Source of the DNA: Clitopilus passeckerianus
Lineage: Eukaryota; Basidiomycota; Agaricomycetes; Agaricales; Entolomataceae
Length of the DNA: 64,000 bases
NCBI GenBank assembly: GCA_944990035.1
Contig: CALYLX010000103.1
Location: 124,001 to 188,000, forward strand
Reading direction: 5' to 3'
The notes under the pieces were generated by a model, which saw only the letters and a program-made list of their open reading frames with translations, was not told the origin of the DNA and did no database searches. A program made the position numbers and the translations under genes. Of the stretch, positions 36,465 to 49,229 are shown piece by piece; position 1 is the stretch's first letter; every line of letters begins with the position of its first letter.

Positions 36465-37804
36465 CCATGGACTGAAGCAGTAAAAATCGTTGGAGTTTCG
36501 ACGGCAACCAACGTTGAACTCGGATTCAACGCGTCGAGTTCGACTCACGTGATCGTATAAGTAATTGTGACAAACGCGTTATGCATCACTCTATGTCACG
36601 CCTTCTTGTGAAGATTTTCTTTTTTCTCAGCCTCACTCCCACCGACCGTTTGCCTGGATTTTGCATCTTCGCTCTCACACAAGATAGGGGGGATTGTCTG
36701 ACGTTTGAATGCGGTACTACATGAATCCCCAAATCAAATTTGCTCCTACGGATCCTAGAAATTAGGAGTCGGAATAGGACTGGACTCGGGCTCTATTCCG
36801 GCTGTCCTCATGCTGGTTCAGTCATGTGCTTGGGCATCTGAGAACCACGGCGGATCTGCTGTCCCATAGAAAAAAATTGGTAATTTTCTCTGTATCTTGA
36901 TCATCGAACACCTCTTTTTTCGGAGACGACCAGTTGCGTCGAGTAAATGAGCTTCTCGAATCAAACACCTCTGGGACTTTCAGGCACATCTCAACCAGTG
37001 ACCCAGTGGCCAAGTGTATCCTTGGGAATACCGCCTGATTCCCCGCATTTGCTTGAAACCCCGGACACATATCGGAACGCTGCCTATCTTTCCGCGCCCC
37101 AGAACTCGACGGCAGGTGTATGACGTCTCTACGCCTTTTAGTGTGCGAAGCCCACAGATATCTTTCGGTCGAAATATAGGGTTCTTCGTCTGTGGACGAT
37201 CTCCCGCCTTCCCTAAGCCACATACACTGCGGTGTTCCTCCACCGATCGACAACCGTGTGGATGTACCCACCGTCGCACGCTCACATGCACGATCGCCAC
37301 TGCAGGGCGTCGAGTTTTGACTCCTAAGAGGCTAGTCACGGCCGTTTTCACTTGAACCTATCCCGATTCTCCTTTACTGATCTCGGGTCCAGTTTACATT
37401 GATTCGAAGAGCTTCCTAACTATCGGCCCTCGTACCACACTGTCAACTCCCAATTACCAAATGTATCCTCCTCCACTTGCGGCTCGCATGGCTCCGCCTC
37501 CAAAATCAATCATTTTGCCCTCTTTTCGGTGTGCGAAAGTAAGATTTGGCGAGAGAAGAAAGGTACCAAGATGACCGAAAATATTCTATTGATGCCATAC
37601 ATAGTTTACAACCTTAGGACTATCTAATCCAGTTTACTTTTGAACCGAACCAGCGATCAAACGTGCCCGTTCGCAATACTCGTAACGTTATCGTGAAAGA
37701 TCGTGACTAACCATGAATTACGTCCAGATATCCAGTGAATAAATTCCTCCAAAAACCCCTTACCATGTTCAAGTTCTCATGTTCCAACCGTCGCCGGGGA
37801 TCAG
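36465..37804. other. Intergenic, no supported gene
   Basis: The 1.3-kb region between the ASE1 promoter and the 3' end of the monooxygenase gene contains several overlapping open frames on both strands (36822-37355). None has a domain, a convincing start or a splice pattern. Confidence 0.4.
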
Positions 37805-39726
37805 TTATGATACCAGGACTGTATCATTCTTCAATATCTCTAGGCTGGGCCCCATGCTCCGCCGGTTCGGATGCGCCCTGACGATAACTGGCTCCCATTT
37901 CGTCCACCAGTCCTCAACAGCTTCGCTTGCGTCATGAGCGTACAACTTCATCTCGTCACCCCATATCCTCATGAACTCTTCCTCGTCCACCGTTTCGTCT
38001 TCGTCGTCATCCTCATGTGTTGTGGTGTAGTGGAGATTCAGGTCCCGCACCTCCTGCTCGTCTCCCTTCGGCAGCGTCAACATTCGACGCTTCCGCCGTT
38101 CCCATTCTTGTGCCCAATGACATCGTGTCTGCCGCAGGTCCTCATATGCTTGAAGGAGTTGTGCGACCTGGTCACGATCCTGTATCCCTGAGAACAGGCT
38201 CCCGAGGGTCTGTGCATCTTCAATCCCGAGTGCAGTATGTAATTGTCCGCTAGGCTACAATAGGAAGTTGGTGAGTTAAACTGCGGTAATGATGAGTATC
38301 ACGGACCAGTAATGGATGTGCCGCTTCGCCGACCAACACTATCTTCGCCTGTTCGCACACGAGGCTCTCGACATTTGGTTTCCCAAAGTCTACATGTGTC
38401 ATAACGGTTTGTGCCATATTTAGAAGTTTTCTCGCCCTAGAGAGTTGAGGTCGGGACTCCCAGTGTAATACGTTGTTGTGATAGAGAGCCTTACCTAGGA
38501 TCGAATTTCTCGAATTCCAGTTTGAAGTCTTCCAATTTATACCGATCTGACCAGTCCTCTTCAAAGTCCTCAGTGCCTTTCGGAAGCTCCCAGGCAAGTG
38601 TTAAGCTGTAGTCACGGCCAGAATTCTTGAGTCCCTTAGTTAGAATTGGCTAATTTCAGTCACTTTCCGATACGCACCACGAGGCTACCGTGAAGTAAAT
38701 ACGCGTCTCCAAGCCAGATGGACCACTGTAAAAGAGGGTAAGTCATTTCGTGCACGGAATTCTCAAGAGCTTGTGACCCGACGTACATCTGTGGTTGCCG
38801 TCAGGGGCCGAAGGTCTTCGTGTTCCCTCATTTTCGATGTTGGAACCGTGAAGACTACGGTGATATCCCTCTCGTGCTTCAACGGTGGTGCTTCCCCCAC
38901 TATCTTTGACCGCACCAAACTTCTGAATCCATCCGCTCCGACTATCACGTCGCAAGTTAACCTCTCTCCGCCCTCCAGGGTGATGCTGACAGGTTTTGAG
39001 CTGACATCAACCACGTTGGCATTATACCGAAACCTGACGCCTTCCTGACCAGCGTGATCACATAGAATTGTCTGAAGATGGCCATGCTGAATTGTTTGTG
39101 GGCGTCAGTGGCACAGCACGTGTCAACACTGAGTAAAGGGCTGACCTGAATTAAGAGGAAATTCGCCATTAACTCTTCCAAAAATTCCTCGTGTATCTTG
39201 CTGTAACCAATGAGTTCCCCGCTTTCGCCTAGGTGTATCGTTGAGATCCGACAGACAATGTGAAAGTTAGAGTTGGTCTTACTACCTTTCTGGAAGATGT
39301 ACTGCCGGCAAGAACTCGCATACTTGTCCAGCGCAGGTCCGAGTCCCCACTTCTCCAGCAGCCGTGTCATGTTGGGTGGGCTTCTATCAGGGCATCAGCA
39401 AAGAGTTGGCGGGATCCGCAGGAGCTTTGATTACCGTAAACCGCCCCGGCTCTAGATGATCAACGTACGCTGCTGTGAGCAAAGTTCGGGCTTGCATACT
39501 GGGATGTAACACTCACTCTCTTCGTTCCATCACTCTTTTCCAGCACCAGAACATCGTGTCCCGCCTTTCGAAGTGCATACGCTGTAGCCAAGCCTGTTCC
39601 TAGAGTTGAATGATCTTCCTTTGATTTTAAGTGATGGAAATCCGTACCGGCGATGCTCCCTCCAACAACTATGACCTTCAACTGTATCAGCGCGGTCCGT
39701 GATTTGGTGTTTATATGCCCAGGCAT
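37805..39726 (-). CDS. FAD-dependent aromatic-ring monooxygenase (salicylate hydroxylase-like)
   Basis: The ATG at 39726 leads to the dinucleotide-binding motif split by an intron (KVIVVGGSIAG, then TGLATAYALRKAGHDVLVLE). A 17-base microexon (39435-39451) encodes SRGGLR together with the next exon, PPNMTRLLEKWGLGPALDKY. The substrate and FAD region reads ERLTCDVIVGADGFRSLVRS, with the DG motif. The late FAD motif is KIVLVGEAAHPLLPSG, a G-[DE]-A-A-H-P variant. The C-terminus is acidic, ending KNDTVLVS. Family members hydroxylate aromatic or polyketide substrates using NAD(P)H and oxygen; the substrate here is unknown. About eight introns are needed. The nearby MFS transporter, same strand and 967 bases upstream, suggests a catabolic or secondary-metabolic pairing, which is inference. 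Confidence 0.8.
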
Positions 39727-40693
39727 AGCAGCGGAGGCGTGGCTGGAAGGGTGACAATAGGGCAGACCAGCAGTCGTAACGGTTAGTTACCAGCCCCCGA
39801 TTGTATATATACACTGATTTCGAGTGCATCCATCAGATCATAATGATTGAAAACAGTGGGAAACGAATTCAGAAGCTTGGACGGAATTGAATAGCCCCGT
39901 GACACTGACATGACTGAACATGAAGCATACCGTAGACGCTCAAAGTTCGAACCCATCCCGTGCCAATTTTCACTCCGACATGAGTTGAAGCCTCTTGGTA
40001 ACGCGTCAGCAACGCTGTCGATAGTGGCCAGAGCATCCCCAACCCTCCAAAACCTTCAGGATCGGTCGAACATTGCCCGCACCCCTCTGCGGATTTTCTC
40101 CGTAGTCCGAGGTAATAAGGCAACGCCTCCAATCAGGAGGCATGAGACCAGGGCAACCACGACGAAGACACGAGAGGGTCAATTGTAAGCGATAAGAAGC
40201 TAGAAGAAATATGCATTGTTTCACCAAGACCACCTCTTTAAGTATTGTTTGAGACTTGCTTCGAGCAGGGTAGACGGGACAGGCTCACGATCCTTAACCC
40301 GACGGCCTTCAGCGGAAGCATATTTGTGGTGGCTGCCCCTTTGGACGACGGAGACGCCGAGACGGTGTCGGTGATATGGTTTTGATTGGGCCTGTGGCTG
40401 GCTTTATCAGGCAGGAGGCTCGTGGCACTGAACCGAATCGCTATCTCCAGGAACATCAGGGCAGGCAAATCCGCACCAAGACTGGTGGTGCCGCCGGTAT
40501 TGTCATTAGGAAATAGACGTGAAATGCTATACTACTATACACAAAAAGGTACATCAAAGAAACGTATATACATCCTAAGAAAGTTGAATGCGTAAATGGT
40601 GAGACATTGAAGATTGCGGGGTCCGACATTATTGAGATGCGAGTTGAGGAAAGCGAAGTGATAGCAACAAATTGAACACACTAATGGAGGAAT
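39727..40693. other. Intergenic between monooxygenase and MFS transporter
   Basis: The region holds the monooxygenase promoter and the MFS 3' flank. Short frames on both strands (39869-40468) lack support. A TATA-like TATATATA lies near 39804-39812, about 80 bases upstream of the monooxygenase ATG. Confidence 0.45.
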
Positions 40694-42812
40694 CTATGTT
40701 CTCCACGTTCCTTTTCGTTTCACGAGCGCTCGGCGGGCGAACAAATGGCAGATGACACCTGCAAAGATGGTCACCTGTAGACGGATAGAAGGTTAATCCC
40801 AACTGTCCATGCCGACAGCAGCAACACTTACAGCAGCGAATATCACAGGGCGGTCCCATTTGTATTGAGGAGGTGACAACAGCGCCCCTGCAATTGGGCT
40901 GCCAGTCAACAGTGCGAAGGACAGCCCGAAGGAGAGCAGCCCAAGCCGAATTCTAAGCAGGAACGACGTGCGATCTCGTCAGATCCAATATCGGTGACGT
41001 CGGGAAGAAGGCATACCCGAGATCGGAAAGATCAGGTCGAGTTACGAAGCAACCAGCAACTGGAGTGACGACAGAAATAACTAGCGGGAGTGAACGCATG
41101 AGTTCTTGCAAATACATCGAATCAAGGAAGAACCCGGTACTTACCTCCCCCGGAGAAGAATCCATAGAAGATTCCAAACAGTACAACACCACTCACGTTC
41201 GTGGCGCCGAACAACGCAAAGACCAGGCCGCCAGTCAATATGCTGGACGGGATGATCACTGGAAATGAAATGAGGGTCATTCATCCCGCTCATCGAAAGA
41301 TCTAGGCTTACCGTTGATAGGCCCATACACGTCGGCCACGAAGCATGGCACAGTTCGCCCAAGAATAGACGAGGCATTCATAATCGTGAGCTTAAAGAGG
41401 TTAATAGGTTAAAATCACCTCATGTGTTCTATGCATCCGATTAGAACACCTACAGCATATTTCACCAATGCGGCGTCAACCTGATGCAACGCGGCGTAGA
41501 GTTGTAGGTAGAAAACTGGTCGGAACCGTCAGCTTGGTCAGTCGCTTCCTGATCGAATCAAGTGGAGCTTGTATCTTACAGGGTATGAAGGTTCCCCAGA
41601 ACACCTATCATTCACACTCTAGTGAGCCTCGTTGCAACCTATGACAGCATAGATGTAATACACACCAAGAACGAGCCGAAAACGAATATGAGATACGGTG
41701 CGTCTGTCAGGATCTCTCTCAAAATCGACGAGTCCTCTTGAGAGCGGCGTTTGGCTGGTAACCGTGTCTTCATGATCAAGTTCGCTATAATCAGCAACCC
41801 CAAATCTATGAAAGCTACGGCTCTGTGGACACCAAGAATTCGAATAACCGTCAACCATCATTGAAATCTATAATAGAACAAGAAACGCACCTGACACCCG
41901 TTCCAAAGCCTGAAGATCTCGAAAACACGTTGTTGAGAAGAATTGGATACAGACATGCTCCAATGCTTGATCCTGTATACATAAGCGTTCTATTAGCAGA
42001 TAGACCACATTAGACGGATTTCATATGGTGTTACCTGCAATCACTAGTCCCATGGCAAGAGAACGCCGCCTGCGGAAGTAGTGGGAAGTCAGTGTCAATG
42101 AAGGGAGGAACATTAGCCCCATGCCAATGCCCATTCCAACCCCTTGGGCCAGGAAATTCTGGTAGTAGTGACCCGGTTTAGCCAAAGACAACATGAAGAT
42201 CCTGCTCGCATTGGCATGAAGTTTAGACAGTCATTAGAGTTTGATTAAGGAAGAGAAAATCTCACGAGAAGATGTACAGGACAGAACCTCCAAACAAGCA
42301 GTGGCGGAAGTAACCCGCGTCGAATAACCTGCCTGCTGGGAGGCCGATTGCGAAAACGAAGAAGACTTGCACCGACCCTATCCAACTAATAGTTGAAGGG
42401 GTATGGCCTTTCAAAGAGATTCTCTGGAGGAAATCATCAGCGAAAAAGCCAAGTTGGATACAAATGCGGCCGTACCGTATAATAGTCCTGGTAGACACCG
42501 AATGACTGCACAACACCGAACGTACAGAAGGTCACCATAGCGCTATACCTGGTGTTAGAGATAGTCCGTGCTTCCGAGAATAAACCCCGCATACCCTCCT
42601 AGCACAGTGAGCCATGCCTGCAGTCCGCCTTCAGGGAACTGCAACGCAGGCTTCACGGTCGTAGTCCCCGTGCTCGACGAGGCCGTTTCGACGGCGACTT
42701 CTCCCTTCTCAACAGAGTTGGATGAGTCTGGGGTCGAGCGTAGACCATCCTCACTAGAACGGTGGTCTTTCTCTATGGAGCGCCTCATATCGTCCACTCT
42801 GTGAGACGACAT
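40694..42812 (-). CDS. MFS transporter, monocarboxylate-type
   Basis: The ATG at 42812 begins a hydrophilic Ser/Thr/Glu-rich N-terminus of about 65 residues, then PEGGLQAWLTVLGGYAGFI, the standard opening of fungal monocarboxylate-porter-like MFS proteins. Membrane segments follow exon by exon. These include STISWIGSVQVFFVFAIGLP and GRLFDAGYFRHCLFGGSVLY, then FLAQGVGMGIGMGLMFLPSL and HYFRRRRSLAMGLVIAGSSI. Further on are TIMNASSILGRTVPCFVADV and SGVVLFGIFYGFFSGG. It ends with a basic tail (ICHLFARRALVKRKGTWRT). I count about twelve segments over nine or more exons, with joins approximate. The motif A-like RRRRSLAMG loop is characteristic. The substrate is unknown. It sits upstream of and codirectional with the FAD monooxygenase. 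Confidence 0.83.
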
Positions 42813-43084
42813 GATCGTGGGGGGAAGATGAGGTATCTTGCACTCGTACACATGTCAGAAGTATAGATGAAGAAGCACGCTACGCACGATCTAATTGGAA
42901 ACTTCCCATGTCTACGCGAGCGGCAATCCGGCTAACACCCTTCTGGACTAAGAATAATAATGTGGTCATTTGCCATCTCTACCTTCCTGGACCCTGATTG
43001 GCTCATTTCCGAATAAACATCCTGATCTTATCCTTGCCTGCTCATCATGCATCAGTTAATGGACTTCCATGAACATTCTGCCCA

Positions 43085-43560
43085 TTAACCGTCGATTTTA
43101 CAATCGAATCTCACGGTCCAGACGCTCTTCCAAATGGGAGACGAGTCAGTCGTAACTTGGATGCCAAGAAGGCTTCCTGGCATCGTGTCACCTGGGTTGT
43201 CGATCACGTTAAACAAAACACCAACATCTGGGATATCCCCAGGAAGTGGTACATTGATGACCCATGTACGCTTTAGTAGAACACCAGGAGTAAAACATTG
43301 TCAAGAGACAGGCGATCTGCGGATATACAGTGGATCCTAGAGGGAGTCGCGTAGACCAGAATCCGATCAGAAGATAATATCTGCGTGCGAGGCATAACCT
43401 TGGGACTTCGCATCAGTCAAGAACCGAACCGAAGCATCTCCAGACGAACTTTTAGAGGATCCGCCTTGTCGGCGGTCGCTCACCTGTTGTAGGAGCGTCA
43501 CGCACCACTCGTTCGCCACGTTGATGGGCCGCAATCCCTCCATGCAGCATGACTGAATAG
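43085..43560 (-). pseudogene. Unrecognised protein-coding relic
   Basis: On the minus strand a well-formed 3' exon reads DPLYIRRSPVS, an in-frame TGA (43301-43303), then QCFTPGVLLKRTWVINVPLP and further coding-like sequence (IPDVGVLFNVIDNPGDTMPG, then KSVWTVRFDCKIDG) to a TAA at 43085. Upstream, MEGLRPINVANEWCVTLLQQ ends at a canonical CAG|GTGAGC donor, and an acceptor CTCTAG precedes DPLYIRR. No start or further 5' exons were found, and I do not recognise the family. The internal stop and missing 5' part suggest a decayed gene. A short intron removing the TGA is the alternative. Confidence 0.45.
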
Positions 43561-44594
43561 TTCGGAATAATCAGGCCTTTCGGGAATGATTACAAACGGA
43601 CGAAATCAGATGTTGATAGGTAGTGATATGCAAGAATATAGCATATGGACAGGTCATGTTGTCCCAAACCACGAGAAAATCGACCGCAAGGAGCAAGCTA
43701 TTGGGGTCCGCGAGACTTTCTGTAGTCGAGGTGCACTCCAAACCGCAGGTGGCGGCGGTTGGGTTTATGTCAGCACTCTCATGACCCAGCACGGCCCGTA
43801 CATCCCTTCCCCGAAGGCCACCACCAAACACCCCGAACGACTCAGTTCATCGCTTGGATTTCGCCCTTCTTCTGTACCGGGCCTTCAACACGATCGTTGA
43901 TAGCAACTACTTGTCAGCTCTCTGTCCTCAAAAGTCACCTTCGACAAGCGGGCAATGGACAGGCGAAGGGACTTCCGAACATCTCAATCAGAACTTTTGC
44001 GTACTCCACGTCCGATGACACCGAAATACATGGGTACTTTCTCTTCCATGCTTCGCGAGTGGTACCCGAATGAGGCGGGGGTATGTATTACTGCAAGTCG
44101 CTCATGCCTATTTTAGCATGACATCTTGAGATTTGGCAAAATGGGATCTGTCATGCTCCCACCTGTAAGGCGCAAACACGACATCTAGAAGCTCTCATGG
44201 CCAAGTTGAGTCGGAAAGTGGCTGATAAAAAATTGTTACGGCATCAAAATTCCTGTAAACGTCCAATCTTCCGATCTCTGCTCTGTGGGCTGGCCAACTT
44301 TCAGGATAACGAACTTGCCGATCCCCTTAATCACTTGTCCCTCGGCAGAATCTTCCAACCTTATGGTGTCCCGAGTCCGTTCAATCACGCTTGACATTAT
44401 GCGCGCACGTTAAACATGTACCCGACCGTTCTGGGAATGTAATCCTATGTGATCCATAGGTTCTCAAACTGGGCATACCAGATGGATCGAATCCCAGATG
44501 TTTTTACCTGAATTGGCTCTCATGGTTTCTGACGCATTTAAAAGCTCACGAAAGATACACACGTTCCAATTCAAATCCCCCCCTTCGACTCACC
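43561..44594. other. Intergenic, promoter side of the acyl-CoA oxidase gene
   Basis: No supported gene; overlapping frames on both strands near 43571-43900 are ambiguous. A TATA-like ATTTAAAAG occurs near 44536-44545, about 50-60 bases before the ATG of the oxidase gene. Confidence 0.4.
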
Positions 44595-46433
44595 ATGTTT
44601 AACAACCTTCATAGCCATCCTCTTTTCAAAGCCAGAGTCGAACTCCTCTCTGCCGATGAGAGAGTTTCGATATCCTACCAAAGGGCCAGACTTGTCTTGC
44701 AGACTTACCGTTCGTACCCATCCATTCCTTTCCACACTTATTCTTACAATTTCTTCATAGGCCTGACGTCATCAGACGTTCAGCATTGCTCACCGAGGTT
44801 CTGGGAGATGATGATGGACCCCATATGCTCACTCGACATCGCCATGTTCACCATCCTCGCTGCACACGTCGGACTTACCATTGGCACACTCTCAAGACAT
44901 CTGAAAACCCGCCCGGACCTTAAGCCACTAGTCCGTCGATTACTCAGGTTTGACACCGTTGGAATCTACCTCTTGACCGAACGCGGTCACGGCCTCGACT
45001 CATTCAACATTGAAACAACTGCGACCAAGACTGCCGATGGCTATATCTTACACACGCCACGTGAAGAAGCAGCCAAGTAAGTTACCCGGGCCTTCGTATC
45101 CCTATCGCATCGCTAAACGCACCACATAGATTCATGCCAGCCTCCACCCCTGCCTTCGGTATCCCCAAAGTGGCGTTGGTCATGGCGCGACTTATTGTCC
45201 AAGGCGAAGATCACGGGTGCAGGTTCTTCATAGTTCCCATTTGTGACGAACATGAGATGTACAAAGGAGTCCATTCAATTCGTCTACCTCCCCGGAGTGG
45301 CACCAACCCTCTGGACTTCTCTATAACTACCTTCGACCAAGTCCATCTACCTCCCACTGCCCTTGTCGCATCAGACATTCTCGACACTTCCGCCCCGAAA
45401 CAGCCTCTCCAGGCTTGGTGGGATGAAATCTGGCGCATCCAACTTGGTACCCTTGCTGTTCCCGCTCCGTGGATTTCTGCCACTAAGGCAGTTGCCTACA
45501 TTGGAGGCAAATACTCCATGCATCGCTCCCTCCTCGGTCATCGTTCAGAACCCATCCCCATCATCTCGTTCCGTACCCAACAGTGGCCAGTTGCACACAC
45601 TATCGCTGTCTCCATGGTCATGGACAACTGGTATCCTCGGATCGTTCAGCAGGCAATGGATCCGAGATTAGACCACCGTATCCGACATGCACTCGCAGTT
45701 ATCGCCAAAGCCACTGTCTGCCGCCACTTCCAGCGGTGTGTACCAGAAATGGCTGAACGGTGTGGTGCCCAAGGAACCTTTGAACAGAACTACATGGCTC
45801 GGATCGAGGTGGGTGTCTCATTATGCACTACTCAGCTCTCACTCATGGGCCCCTTCACAGAATGATGGGAAGGGTGTGATCATCGCAGAAGGCGACGTTC
45901 TTACTCTATGCATCCGTCTTTTCTCCGAGTTGCTTCAGTCTAGGTACACCGTGCCCCTGCCCGATTCCAACGAATCCTTGCTCGCGAACCACGCGACATC
46001 TCTTCTCGAAGAGAACCGTGCGCTTCTCAGGAGCCTTGAAGGCGATCACCGCAGTGATTCTTTCAACGCCCTGATCCTCCCCCAGTCACAAACCGCAATC
46101 GAAGCCATGGGCCATGCCATGGCCTACGCTGCGGCGGTGGAGGCTAAGCTGCCTCAACCGATTTTGGACGTCTACGAATGCGCCGTCATTCGACAGGACC
46201 CTGCTTGGTATTCTGAGCAAGGGATCGGCCGCATGCAGCAACGCCTACGGGAAGATGCCGCCGTCTCCTCGATCCTTCCGCACCTGGATTCCTTGCTAGA
46301 CGGGCTGAACATTGACAAATATGTCTCTGCACCCATCGTATCCGACGCCAACTGGAAAGCTTACATCTCCGACCTACCCGTGCATACCGGTAACGCGGTC
46401 CCGCAACCCGAGTTCATTCAGGCCATGCTCTAA
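44595..46433 (+). CDS. Acyl-CoA oxidase/dehydrogenase family protein
   Basis: Three exons, 44595-45076, 45130-45808 and 45861-46433, join with correct phases to about 577 residues. The N-terminal helical domain contains FHTYSYNFFIGLTSSDVQHC. The FAD/substrate region reads LTERGHGLDSFNIETTATKT and HTPREEAAKFMPASTP, the acyl-CoA oxidase arrangement of the E-x-G-H-G motif followed by the 'TP...A.K' strand. FFIVPICDEHEMYKGVHSIR and GTNPLDFSITTFDQVHLP match the ACOX domain. The C-terminal domain is helical. Classical peroxisomal oxidases are about 650-700 residues and end in SKL-like signals. This one is shorter and ends FIQAML, so no PTS1 is visible. It would oxidise an acyl-CoA to the trans-2-enoyl-CoA. 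Codon use is strongly C-ending, unlike the flanks, suggesting good expression. Confidence 0.75.
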
Positions 46434-47534
46434 GGTCAGCTCAGACGATCTTCCTCGTGAAATCTCGATGACTGATACCGTATTGCAGGGGTACCGCTTC
46501 AATGTACTGGCGGTTATACTGCGAAATATCGCAAATTTCGTCATCTACGACATCTCCTGACGCAAGGAATGCTTTATCTATGGCTTAATGCTCTCGATCT
46601 GGAAGGAATAGGTGCTCACCTATGTATTATACCCCTTGCAATCATCCTCGTGTACTACCAACCACGCTTGTTTATTGGTTTTCATTAGTCTACTGTACAT
46701 TATGCCGAATGTGTATTGAAGTTGTTTCTCCAGTTGCTCTAGTTGAGAGTTACATCCGACTCGGAAGCAGCCCTCTTGGAAGATAGCTATGAACACGAAA
46801 GACGGCGCCAATAACACGTTCGTTACTCCATCGCTGCCTCTGAATATCCACGTTGTAAAGACCCCGTTAAGACACTCTCCTTCCTGGCTAAATAGGTGTC
46901 TACCTATATGGGAAATGGCATTGTCTATCTGTATGTGTAGATTAACTGACCGGCCCACAGCTGCTTTTCCCTAATAATTGCCGGAGTAAATGAAGCACCC
47001 AGAGTTTGGTACGTATGGGGTTGTAATCAGGCTGACAGGAACGATGATCTTGAAGATACGACTGACTTCATCGCAAAATCGCGTGGCCGCCAAAGCGATC
47101 CGACGCACAAACGAGCGGACAGAAAGGAATGTTCTGATGAGACGTGATCATTGCTAACTGAAAAATTGGCACATGAATAAACTCTTACTAAAAACATCTC
47201 CCGCAGATCCTGCGAATGAAGGTCAGATGCTATGAACATGGTATCATCTGGCACCGACAGCGGTATCATGCTGCGACCCACAGCGCCTTATTGAATAGAT
47301 ACTCTGATAGTACTCGGAACGTACATGAAGCGGGATGTGGGGCGTGACCGCTCTCATGCCGTCAAACTCGACGGCACCTTGCAAGTCTTGAGGTCTTCTG
47401 GGAAGATAGGATAAGTCCCGAGATTGACCCACCTCAAGGATGGCAGTACGAAGCATGATGTCCTCAGAAGGTCGCTCTCGGTTTGCGACATTTCATGGTA
47501 TATTCATTGAGAAATCATGACAAGGCGATAACTA
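46434..47534. other. Intergenic, no supported gene
   Basis: This is the convergent 3' flank of the acyl-CoA oxidase and UBR7-like genes. Short open frames (46620-46974, 47027-47456) have no domain, start context or splice support. Confidence 0.4.
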
Positions 47535-49229
47535 TCAACGTTTGTTCTCAGCCGCAGCTTCGGTGAGAGTAGCAAAAAAGTCTCGGACGTCATTTTCTCC
47601 AACGGTCTTCCCCTCCTGGGCAAACGGGCGAAGGAACTTTATCAAATCGTCCCTGATAAGATGTTAGCTCGGGAAAGAAGCCGATAAAATTACGCATACT
47701 TCATTCCGTTGAATGCATGAATGCCGTCTATCGCCCTATCACGAGGTATGCGCTCCAGAGCCCGCATGCCCAACTCTTCCAAAGATAGACCTGACAAACG
47801 TGTGAGTATGGAGGAAGTTGACGTATTTCTCAGAGCAATTGGAGAAAGGATCTGGTCTTGGGCCCCTGAAAGAACATGAAATCACCTGAATCAGGATCTT
47901 CGGGTGGTTCGTATGTTTCCTCGTCTTCTAAAAGGTATCTGTTGGCCTCAAGTATGGGTAAACACTACCATTGAACCAAATAAGTATTAGTATACACGTG
48001 GAATACAATGATGAGCTGGCAGGCTGGCTCACAGACGAACAACGGCACCATCTTTCCTTGAAACCTTCGGATAGAAAGATGTCGCCTGTACCCAAAGACC
48101 CGTCTTCACTGGACTCTAGACTTGACAGAACGACTTGTGCAATGGGAGAAGGTTTAGGCGCCAGACAGACTCTTTCGGGGAACGCTGCGTCTGATCCTGC
48201 TCGGGCCCTCTTCGCCTCTGGGCCGTTCGCGTCAGTTTGTGAAGGGGACAATGGACGTTTAGATCCTGCAGCGAGGGGCTCCGCGACTTGGTCATTAACG
48301 ATGTCAACTTCTGTCGATGAACCCTTCCTGTCACCATATTCGTCGACACATCGCCATGGGTCAGATGGTCCACTACGAGTGACAAGTGTTACCCCAGGGG
48401 TCCCAGTCCACTGTTTTAGGACCGGATTCTTTAAGACACAATCCCCGCAAACGAAAGCTTCATAATCCTCTCCAGAGATAAGCGGTGGAGGAAGGCCGGC
48501 GGATGAGGTTTCTGATCGTGCGTCTTCTTCTCCAGGTTCGCCTTGTTCCCCACCCGCCTTTCCCGGGTCCGGAAGGACAGGAGATTGCTCTGTAAGGCCA
48601 TCGTCTGGGCTCGGACGTTCTCTGAGATTGCAGCATGATTCGTGGAACCAGTCCTACGACCTGAGATCGGAGATCTGGAACAAAGAACTGGATAAACTTA
48701 CCTCGCATGCCAGGCACTGTATCATCGTCTCGGGTTCTGTTTTGGCGTCATATGGTCTCCCACACCGACAAAATTCATTTTTGAAATTTCTTCCATATAA
48801 ATTGGATTTATTTTCCTCTTCCAAATTGGTATGCAGCGTGCAAGGATTGGGGATGGTACAAGTTGGGCAGTCACACCGGAAGTTTCGTTTGGGAAATCTT
48901 AGGAAATGAACCAATTTAGCAATGTTAAATCGACCGAACCAGGTTGAAATGAGACTCACAGCTCTACCTGTTCATGGTTTGTATGGCATGCAATTGAGCA
49001 AGCTGAGCAAATACCTCTGGGCTCTTTGCATGTCAAGCAAAGATAAACTGCCTGCCTATGATTCAGAGTGCCGTTTGAGCGTGATGGACTACCACATCCA
49101 ACCATAAGGCTCAGACCTAAGGTGACCCAATGGGTAGGTACATTGCGAGAATTGGTGTGGCAACGCCTCCGACGCTTCTTTCAGTAGCTCATCTTGAAGT
49201 TCGATGTAGTCAGTCAAAGTCGAGGTCAT
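47535..49229 (-). CDS. UBR7-type E3 ubiquitin ligase (UBR box plus PHD-like finger)
   Basis: The ATG at 49229 gives MTSTLTDYIELQDELLKEAS, then SQCTYPLGHLRQAVYLCLTC. The UBR zinc domain follows: CKEPRGICSACSIACHTNHE, VELFPKRNFRCDCPT, then CTLHTNLEEENKSNLYGRNF. A PHD-like finger starts EFCRCGRPYDAKTEPETMIQ, continues CLACEDWFHESCCNLRERP and closes with Cys pairs further on (FVCGDCVLKN...WCRCSSC). The long acidic/Ser/Pro linker (47960-48620) and a helical C-terminus (DDLIKFLRPFAQEGKTVGEN) complete it. The order is that of human UBR7 and fission yeast Mlo2. Human UBR7 has been reported to ubiquitinate histone H2B; the fungal role is uncertain. At least five introns are present. Confidence 0.85.

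Noticed and set aside
36822..37355. Overlapping frames of 110-150 codons on both strands
   Set aside because: No recognised motif, no start context, and all frames are open at similar rates, so none stands out.
39930..39975. B-box-like AGTTCGAACCC
   Set aside because: No A-box at a suitable distance upstream and no cloverleaf can be drawn.
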